Origin: Flaveria trinervia
Lineage: Eukaryota > Streptophyta > Magnoliopsida > Asterales > Asteraceae
Assembly (NCBI GenBank): GCA_025506515.1
Contig: CM046442.1
Location: forward strand, 11,173,154 to 11,237,153
Reading direction: 5' to 3'
DNA length: 64,000 bases
The translations under genes were made by a program, and so were the position numbers. The notes beneath the pieces are model-generated. The model ran no database searches and was not told the DNA's origin. It saw nothing but the letters and a program-made list of their open reading frames with translations. Positions 56,087 through 64,000 of this stretch are shown piece after piece (positions within the stretch are counted from its first letter, which is position 1; every line of letters begins with the position of its first letter).

Positions 56087-56793
56087 TAATCAAAAGACCC
56101 ATGTTTATTATAAGAATCGTATTCGAATTCATGCTCAATTGGGTTGAAAGCAAACCTAGGGTTTATGTGGATTTGGGGGTTTCTTGGTGTTTATGTATTT
56201 AAGAATTAAGGACCGTGATATATCACGACCACGACCCTTAGTTCACTGGTCAATCCCTTACAGCATCATCTTGAGGTCCCAGGTTCGAACCCGGGCACCC
56301 TCAAATATTATTTTGAAGCCTTTTTAGGGCTTATATTAAATTATAGAATTTTTTTTAATAAATATAGAAATGGTTGTGTAGACTATAAATATTTTTAAAG
56401 ACATCAAATCATTTTACATTTTTCTACATTTTTTTCTAAATTTAAATAATTAAATACCCCAACTAATAAATATTTAACAAAGGTTATTCTTGGTTAAATT
56501 TTATTAAAATATATTTTAAAAAAATTAATTAATAATAAATTATTATTATTGGTCTAAATGTTGCCTTTGAATTATTATCATTTAAATCACTTTATTTCAA
56601 ATGTTTATTCAAATTTTATGTTTAAAACTTTAATAGTTATTATAATGGTTTGATTTTTGTTTTTCTTATATTAAAAGACATAATATACATTTATTTATTA
56701 TAAGATCTAATGTACATACAAAAATCCCCAAAATCCCACTTAAAACCCTAGACCTAGTTAAATCGTTAAACTTATTATATTCAATTTAAATCT

Positions 56794-56827
<34 letters not shown>

Positions 56828-57632
56828 ATCTTAGGTACCTTTTGAAGGATTGCGTTAGAACGTTATTATTATTCTTATTACATCATTCTTATACTTATTT
56901 CTATGTGAGTTTTTCTTGCCCCTTTTTATTTTTTCATACTATTTGGGGTGAAATGATACTTATACATCATACACTTATAAACGTTTGAGACTTGTAAAAC
57001 ACTTGCAATTCATCTTGATATTTTGTCATGGTTATTTGTGTTGTAAGTGATTATATGAGATACATAGTTTGTTTACAATCATTAACTATTGCTAGCATGG
57101 CGACGTCTTAGATCTTGGGCCTGACAAGCCTATTTGGTGCTAAGCCGAGGTATTGTCGGCTCCTGATGACGTATGCTTGTTCATCATGGGAACCAAATAC
57201 ACTTAGCCAATCTTATATACTTGTAATCAAGTCGAGGTTTGGTTGTAATGATATATGTTCTATAACCTTACTAACTTATGACCTATGACATGAATGCTAC
57301 TTGTAACCTTATCATATTATGTATGAAACCTTGGAAACTCACTAACTATTTATAGTTGGCCTTTTATTTTTATCATGTTTCAAGTAACCCTCAAGTTTAA
57401 AGTGGTCTTTTGAAGCTTGCAATAAAACTAGGACTTGGACCTAGTTAAATAAATAAAATGTTTATGTTATGTTTTGTTTTATTTGAAACTATTTCATGTT
57501 TTGAGATTTATGATTGTAATATCTTTGAAACTTATAATTTTAATATTTACATTTAAATATAGCGTTATGTGGCTGTGAACAATCTTAACCCTCACATCTC
57601 GACGTTTCTGCCGTCAAGGTTGGGGTGTGACA
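56087..57632 (+). repeat. Gyp2 3' LTR, right part
   Basis: Continues from TAATC (second TSD copy) through the A/B box pair (56239-56292) to GGGGTGTGACA at 57632. It aligns with 26650-28173. Confidence 0.93.
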
Positions 57633-60054
57633 TCATTGACATGTCTTAGATTAGCAATGACAAACCACAATGTCTCATGTATGTCTCATGTATGTCTCAG
57701 AGGTGCATACACCTAACATCGTTGACTCGAGTGCATGACTCAAACGAACATCATATTAGTGCAAACATTTAAGCACAACAATATCATAGAATCATATCAA
57801 GATCTAAAAAGTGTAAAGCCACATGAAACTCGAGACGTATTTAAATACCGAGAACACCCCAATTACCGTTCATTCAACTACATTTTAAGCATACAGAGGA
57901 ACAAATTTATACATAATAACAACCACAAACACCCAAATCAGTATCATATTCAAGAACAAATAAAAAACCCAAAACATTATCATATGCCAGAGGATCACAA
58001 TCATAGGCACATCATAATAACAACCACAATCGTAGATGCAACACAATTATAATCACAATAATGGGTCTATAAGAACCAAAAGCAAAAAACCTTTTCCAGA
58101 TGAAGAACCCAAAATATTGTGCATGCAAGGCAACATAAGCGGTAACAAAACTATCAAATAGAACAACGATCTCACCGAGCGCACCCAACATAGCATCATC
58201 GCCACTGGCACCATCCTTCAACAAAAGCCCTCTTTCTCTCTCTGCAATGTCTTTGTGTTTATATATACGAATATGAGGGACCCGATTGCAAAATATGACA
58301 CATTTTGTGGTTAAAACACCAAAATAGCAACATGACTATTTCATTCCCTTTGTAAAATTAACATTATATAATATAGTGATTCTCTATTTATTTTTTATAT
58401 ATATTCATCAAATTTTGTTATGAGTGAAAAATTATAATGAATAAAACTATAAGTATTATTTGATTGAAATAAAATATAAATGAATACAAGAAATGAAATA
58501 TGTATGTTTTTTCAAAGACGAATTAATTTTAGTGATAATTATGTTTTTAGCTAAATTATAAGAATGTGAATATGAAAACTAGTGTGAATGCTCTAACTAT
58601 AACCCAATCCAAGTTTTTTTAATAACAAAGTCACATACATTCTAAATATACTCTTGAATCTACATCACGTGTTCATGACGAAACTTGAACTCTTAAACTC
58701 TTGATGAGAGACATGGAATGTTTGTTGGTTTATTTGGTAAAAAGAGCTCGGGATCATCTCGATATTCATGGCATATAAAGTATTTCCGAAAAGGTAAATA
58801 TTTGTGTGTGAAGAATTAAGTTAAACATGATTTCTACTTGCCAAACTTTGTACCATATGGGACTACATACCGTATCCTCTTGAAATAGTTATATCATAGT
58901 TTTGAACTATGAGATCCAGAACGTAACAAGCCTATAAATTGACCTCTAATCAAATTTCAATCCTTTGACATTTTTTACGTAAGTGAACCTAAATTGTGTT
59001 TCTATAATTTCAAATGCGTTGTTTAAAAACATGACCATAGAACTGATCCTTTCAGCTAAACCGAACTAGCAACCCTGATGATTTCATGGCTCAACCGATC
59101 CTGTCAGCTAAACTAGTCCATAGAACTGAATGATTTCGTAATTACATTAAAACATTAACTAAACAATTACAATTGAAATATGTAAGAAGTTAAACTCAAT
59201 TATAAGACATATAAACATACAACGTGTTAAATTTTCACCTAACTTATAACAATAACATGGTTTTGACATCACTCAAGTTTGTAATTTGAATTTTAGCTAT
59301 ACCATGCATATAATTTGATTTTTAATGGTATACTCTATTGTACATTACCTTAGATTTCTAGCAAATTTTTAGTGTGTAACATCCACCTACGATCTATCAA
59401 TATCACTATATCACCAATTCATTATTTTTAACGTTATTTGAACGTATCGGTGATATCATTAATTTGATCACTCTTTGATCAATATCCTAATTCTAGCTAA
59501 CGGGTAAATTCTTTAAACTTACATACACATTTTAACATCAAATTAAAGGTTTTATTCACCAATTTAAGTCCTTCTCCAAAACACTTGTTGCTTGATTTTA
59601 TTTATATTTAACGAAAAACGTATGAACATGCCTCAGATGATGAATGTTATCTTAGTCGGGCTTATTTATTCGTTTTGACATCACCAACTAAGAGGTTGTT
59701 TGATAGCCTATTAATGGTCATTATAAAGTTAGATATTAGTGGTTCATAGTCTCTTAATAATTAAAAGCTAACTCTAATGTAAATGATTAAAAGATTAAAG
59801 AGTTGTTTGGTAGCGTTTTAATTGGTTGAAATGTAACCTTAATGCTGAACGGTTACAAGGTTAAATCTTCATTGTACCTTTCAACCATTCAATAATAGAG
59901 TTGCCTCTTAACTATTAAAAATCTATTAACCATTAAGATAGCATATTAATGACCCAAACAACCCCTAAATCTTAATTTGTATCTCTTAACCATATAGTAT
60001 TAAATTATATTTTAATCACTAAAAAACTATAAACCATTAGAATGTGGTCTCTTA
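57633..60054. other. Intergenic DNA between Gyp2 and the host gene
   Basis: It starts with TCATT, the diverged Gyp2 target duplication. GTCTCATGTAT is repeated in tandem at about 57670-57700. On the - strand at about 58225-58080 there is a short stretch with coding-like composition (LKDGASGDDAMLGALGEIVVLFD), which might be a gene fragment; I do not recognise it. 58250-59680 is AT-rich and I see nothing in it. 59690-59970 is MITE-like. Confidence 0.5.
59690..59970. mobile_element. MITE-like element with TTGTTTGR ends
   Basis: GGTTGTTTGATAGCCTATTAATGGTCATTA at the left is matched in inverse orientation by TTAATGACCCAAACAACCCC at the right. It is about 280 bp, AT-rich, without an ORF. An internal TTGTTTGGTAGCG suggests that a second related copy may be nested. 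The class (hAT-like) is a guess. Confidence 0.4.
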
Positions 60055-60337
60055 GGCCTCGTTTGGTTCACAGAATTATCAGGAATTAGAATTGGAAATG
60101 GAAATTTTTTATCCAAAATCATGTTTGGTTGGTAAACGGATGAAATTAGAATTGGAAAATTTTCCCTCATTTATTGGAATTCACATTACTTTTATTTACC
60201 CATGAAATATTTAACAATCCAATAAAATGTTCAAAATAAATTTTAGTTATACTCAAAATTAACCACCTAAACACGTTATTAATTTTAACAAGATTCCAAT
60301 TCTAATTTCAATTAACATTCTGTGAACCAAAGAAACG
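60055..60337. mobile_element. Tourist-like MITE (283 bp)
   Basis: The left end GGCCTCGTTTGGTTCACAGAAT and the inverted right end (CGTTTCTTTGGTTCACAGAAT) form imperfect terminal inverted repeats, followed by matching GAATTAGAATTGGAA subterminal words. Flanking TTA on both sides (60052-60054 and 60338-60340) fits the 3-bp duplication of PIF/Harbinger-derived Tourist elements. It lies about 570 bp upstream of the host gene ATG. Confidence 0.65.
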
Positions 60338-60604
60338 TTAATCTTCATTAAAAGTATCAAACAACTATTAAATCTATTCATAGGTCCATATCGACACAAA
60401 CCCAAGTATAAAATATAATAACCAAACAAGCCCAACCCTTACAACATACGATCCATATAGGCCCAAATTGACGCGGGAATGCAAACTTTCTCACACACTC
60501 TATGTTTCCACCCACCGACTCCGTGTGTAGATCACTAGCTGAGATTTAGGTGACTGAGATCCACCGGCGTTCAATTCCGATCACCGGAGACTAACTCCGA
60601 TCAG

Positions 60605-60658
<54 letters not shown>
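60605..60658 (+). repeat. (ATC)n microsatellite in the host gene promoter or 5' UTR
   Basis: About 17 uninterrupted CAT/ATC units, 250 bp before the start codon. Confidence 0.95.
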
Positions 60659-60864
60659 TTCACTCTACACTCTCCACCTAGATCTCCACGATTCAGTTGT
60701 ATTATACTGTATTTCAATTTTCAAGAGCAAGTTATTGATTCTCCGTTTACGGTGGCTTAAGGTATGTACAATTAATTGAATTGTTGTGAATTCAGTAGAT
60801 CTGGCGAACGCGGTGGGATTGAGAGCACGGGCGTCGTTGAAGCAGGACCTCACTGGCAACGAAG

Positions 60865-60912
60865 ATGACGAGGACTTCCGGCCGTGGCGTCGCCGGCTGT
60901 TGTCGGCCATGA
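60865..60912 (+). CDS. Upstream ORF of 15 codons overlapping the main ATG
   Basis: It begins ATGACGAGGACTTCC and its stop TGA overlaps the main start codon in ATGA (60909-60912). The peptide would be MTRTSGRGVAGCCRP. If the transcript starts upstream of it, this uORF could lower or couple translation of the main ORF. There is no evidence for conservation. Confidence 0.3.
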   Translation: MTRTSGRGVAGCCRP

Positions 60913-63718
60913 GAATGAAGGTTTCGTTCGCCTTCACGTGGTCTTCTGCTGCTCGTGCGTCGGTGTTTCTTCTGCTTCTCGCTACCTTCGCTTTTGCCTG
61001 CTTCTCTCTCCCGATTGAAAAGGTTGTTCTTCGGTTTACTGCTTTTTCACTTGATTTACTGTTTAGCACATTGTATGTGGTTGATTTCGGGATGATGTGA
61101 GCGTTTTTGGTTATGTTTATTGCTTGTTCTGTGGATTTGGGGACGATCGGTGAAATGGAATTTAGATTCTGTATGACTGATTTGCATTTGAGATATTATG
61201 AGCTAAACGGCAAACATTTCAGGCAAAATGAGTTTAAATTTCCACTTGAATCCTTAGAAACTGAGAATTTGTATGGAAGTACAGATTGATGGGAAGCAGA
61301 TGGTGTTCTATGTTTGTTTGTGTGTTGATCACTTATGTGGACTTGCTATGTGTTGTTTATCTGCACTCTGTGTTTATTTTTGGGCTTGCTAACTGTTTTT
61401 CAGCAAGCTTATGCTCTGTATGTGATCCTTGCTGGTTATGTGTTTACTTTCTTTTGATGTTTGTGTTATATTGTGCAGATTTTGAAGAACTTTTTGCTCT
61501 GGATTAAGGAAGAGTTGGGTCCTTGGGGTCCACTTGTTCTGTAAGATATCTTCTGTTTCCAATGTATTTTTACTTCAATATAGACAGTTCTTTTTGCAGT
61601 AGGTTATGTTCTATTGAGTTATCAACTTTTATTATAGTAATTGTTCTCATGCATCTCCAGTCAAATATTATGTCTTATATTCTGTTATGCTTTTGAATTT
61701 GTAGTGCCATTGCTTATATTCCTCTACAGTGTTTGCGGTTCCAGCCTCAGTGCTTACGGTGAGAACTGGACATATCTATGATCTTGATTTATTTTGTACA
61801 TGAAGCTATCTCTCCTCATTTTTAACAACTAAGGAGCAGATCACATGCCCAATCCTTAAGGGAAAAGTCCATGACTGAGATAAATCATAAAACAACAAAG
61901 ATAAGTAGATAAGTAATCCATAGTGTCAGTTAAGGGCTTGACTGCTTGAATACATGAGTTGCCTTCACATGCAATGTTCATTTTTTGTTAAGCATTGGAG
62001 ATATTAAGATTTATGCATTATAGGCTAAACCAATGTTTACGTTTTATTTGTGATGCGTATCTCTGTCTTTATCTTGTCATTGAAACATGTAAATGGGTTC
62101 TTACCTGTCTGTTTCTAACCTATATTTTAGCTTGGAGGGGGGTATCTCTTTGGACTGCCAGTAGGATTTGTTGCTGATTCAATTGGTGCGACCCTTGGTG
62201 CAACAGCTGCTTTCCTTGTTGGCAAGACGGTAATATATTTTATTGATAGTTGAACCCAACAATCTAACTGTTGGATACACAGAACGATACAATTTGCATT
62301 TCTATTCAAGCACTTTGCGAAACAGGTCTTCTTAAGAAAATCATAATATTTTCTCAAACACATTCTCAGGCCTCTATATCTTATTTCCTCTTTAATGTGG
62401 TCTCATATATGCAGATAGGACGGTCTTATGTCATTTCTAAGTTGAAGAAATATCCCAAGTTCCAGGCTATAGCTATTGCAATACAAAGATCCGGCTTCAA
62501 GGTACAGTACATTTAAATGTTAAGCTTGCAAATCATTCTCTCTCTTTGGCCAAGTTTTATCCAGAAAAAAGTAATTGTGGTTATTTTACATTTAATAACA
62601 ATGCCATATAGATAATCATTAAAGCTATTTATTCTGCAAAGTGCAAACATGTTGATAGGTTCAGAACCATTTGCTGCAGTTTGTTTTTTTGGTAGTGAAT
62701 ATCATGTTTGATACCTTAAGTTGCAATCTTGTAAAGGAGATATATAACTTAGGGTCAATTACTTATAGCCCTCTGAAGTATATGCCATAGGTTTGTGATT
62801 TTCTATACAACAAATTGCAAAAGAAGGTAACCAACTTTAGTAAATTCTATGCTAGGCAACCAACCTCTTTTACCCCGAAAAAAACCATCAAGTTCTAAAA
62901 ATTTCTACCTAAGTTAATATTTTAATTTGGCCGGTTTCTAGGAGCCATGTCATAAAAAAAGGTCAACATGGTCCAAATTTACAAACAATTTAATGCCACG
63001 TCATCTTTTTGACTGGAGAACTGGGTCAGATCATCGTTTATCAAAATTTTTGGAGGTCTGTTAACCTTGAACCAAAATTTGAAACTTTGAGGGTTTTTCT
63101 TGTATAAAAAATGTTGGCTTCTTTTATGCATTTAGTTATTTTAAATATCGACTCATGTTTGATGTTTAAGGATCTCTTTAATTCTTAAAGTATATCCTTT
63201 GTTTCTTTTTTATTTTATAGCACATGACATAGGATTTCTCACTTTTATTACAAACAACAGCAATCCTTACACTGGCCATTACCTATTCTTGTTTTCCTCT
63301 ATTTAGACGTCTAATGACTCTTTTACCCCTTTTCACAGATTGTTTTGCTGCTTCGTTTTGTCCCATTGCTTCCATTCAACGTCTTGAATTACCTGCTGTC
63401 CGTTACTCCTGTTCGATTATGGGAGTATATGTTGGCCACTTGGCTGGGGATGATGGTATGCATCTTCACATTTTTCTGTGAATTAAGTATACTTTTATGT
63501 TTTCTTGTTATCAATCACTGTCAGATATTTGATTCTGTGAACTGAGTGAAAAAAGATGTTATTATGAAACAGACCTTTTTTCTGTATTATTATACTATGA
63601 TCATGATTCTATTCATTGATTGCAGCCAATCACATTCATGTTTGTGTATATTGGAACAACTCTCAAGGACATTTCTGATGTTACACATGGATGGCATGAG
63701 ATATCAAAAACTCGTTGG
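60909..63718 (+). CDS. DedA/VTT-domain membrane protein (TVP38/TMEM64, SNARE-associated Golgi protein family), 3' end outside the window
   Basis: Seven coding exons with GT-AG borders: 60909-61022, 61479-61540, 61705-61758, 62131-62229, 62415-62501, 63339-63455 and 63626-63718; the gene continues to the right. It starts MRMKVSFAFTW, with a hydrophobic N-terminal segment (SVFLLLLATFAFACF). Then come KNFLLWIKEELGPWGPLVL, the VTT-domain core GGGYLFGLPVGFVADSIGA, the conserved RFVPLLPFNVLNYLLSVT block with its invariant Arg and Pro, and PITFMFVYIGTTLKDISDVTHGW. Family members are multi-pass membrane proteins; relatives in bacteria and animals act in lipid transport or scrambling, and plant members are poorly characterised. 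Exons 2 and 3 sum to 116 nt, one short of a whole number of codons: the expected frame is lost inside exon 3 after AIAYIPL and is correct again afterwards. This is either a real one-base deletion or an assembly error. Confidence 0.9.
62745..63115 (+). other. Insertion-like sequence in intron 5 of the host gene
   Basis: Intron 5 is 837 bp. This part (TAGGGTCAATTACTTATAGCC to AGGGTTTTTCTTGTATAAAA) differs in composition from the rest and has wording common in small plant mobile elements, but I could not identify convincing terminal repeats or a target duplication. Confidence 0.3.
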
Positions 63719-64000
63719 GTGAGTAATGTGCTTATCTCGTGTTTGGTTTACATCTGGGCATGAATAAGCTTTCCATTTCTAACTGAGCTAAGTTCAAGTA
63801 AAGCAAACTGCCAACATCCAATCAGGAGTTATATTACAAGTAACTTTTTATTCGGTAAAAAGAATCAGGTGTTTTGGCCATTAAAGTTTGTTATCCCTTT
63901 TCTTGAATTTCAACAACAATGAAAGCTTCAAGTATGCCTATAAAACCAAATTATTACTATCATAGTTTGTTCTTTTATTAAATGAAACAACTTAATATGT

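Larger units (their letters stand above)
25667..57632 (+). mobile_element. Gyp2: Ty3/gypsy chromovirus-like element, split by two copia insertions
   Basis: The 5' LTR is 25667-28173, with gag, protease, RT, RNase H, integrase and chromodomain-like tail on the + strand, then a 3' LTR from 43661 to 57632. Subtracting CopA2 and CopB leaves about 10.5 kb. The flanking pentamers are TCATC (25662-25666) and TCATT (57633-57637), a target duplication with one mismatch. Extra partial LTR starts at 24555 and 25113 come from the tandem triplication. The coding region is broken in several places. The domain order and C-terminal tail place it near Gyp1, but the LTR sequences are clearly different families. 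Confidence 0.9.

Noticed and set aside
57735..58052. 105-codon ORF on the + strand
   Set aside because: Asn/His/Ile-rich, AT-driven composition, no recognisable motif, and overlapped by a more coding-like stretch on the other strand that is itself unproven.
60786..60908. An upstream extension of the VTT protein in the same frame
   Set aside because: The frame is open but has no ATG; the family normally starts close to the hydrophobic segment, and the ATG at 60909 fits.
62271..62516. 81-codon ORF in the VTT gene
   Set aside because: It reads intron 4 into exon 5; the exon borders with GT-AG and family similarity explain the coding part.

Overview
This window is repeat-dominated nuclear DNA of a dicot plant. 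Four lines of evidence point that way: Ty3/gypsy and Ty1/copia polyproteins of plant type, LTR elements whose primer-binding sites match initiator tRNA-Met, an AT-rich background, and one intron-split host gene with plant-like GT-AG junctions. The extra open reading frame (ORF3) downstream of the copia pol resembles hypothetical proteins I associate with Asteraceae (daisy family) copia elements. The family assignment is an inference from memory, not a database result.

Layout. (1) 1-10444, + strand: CopA1, a Ty1/copia element of Sirevirus-like organisation. Its 5' part lies left of the window. It has a decayed pol, a 2.6 kb non-coding spacer, an intron-containing ORF3 and a 3' LTR. (2) 10445-19005, - strand: Gyp1, a decayed Ty3/gypsy chromovirus-like element with a 2.7 kb 5' LTR full of simple repeats. 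(3) 19006-24554: AT-rich intergenic DNA with microsatellites and small inverted-repeat elements. (4) 24555-57632, + strand: Gyp2, a second gypsy element. Its 5' LTR/host junction has been tandemly triplicated. It is split by two copia insertions: CopA2 (30875-40942, - strand, TSD AAAAG) between protease and reverse transcriptase, and CopB (44654-56086, - strand, TSD TAATC) inside its 3' LTR. (5) 57633-60500: intergenic DNA with MITE-like elements. (6) About 60500-63718, + strand and continuing past the window: a host gene for a DedA/VTT (TVP38/TMEM64, SNARE-associated Golgi protein) membrane protein, with seven coding exons visible.

All five LTR elements are pseudogenised by stops, frameshifts or catalytic-residue changes. 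What is conserved is non-coding and ORF3-related. CopA1 and CopA2 share ORF3, its internal GT-AG intron, a TATA box about 140-147 bp upstream of a conserved CAG/GTACA splice donor, and arrays of a CG-centred palindrome (type CAGTCGNNCGACTG) in the LTR and in the pol-ORF3 spacer. CopB carries a homologous ORF3 and a different palindrome word (CTTCGGAAG) in the same compartments. The arrays sit upstream of TATA boxes both in the LTRs and upstream of ORF3. This suggests that ORF3 is an internal transcription unit with an LTR-like promoter. CopA2 has lost gag-pol entirely but kept this ORF3 unit, and it carries a 2.2 kb inverted-repeat structure with an LTR in its centre. These are the most interesting features of the window.
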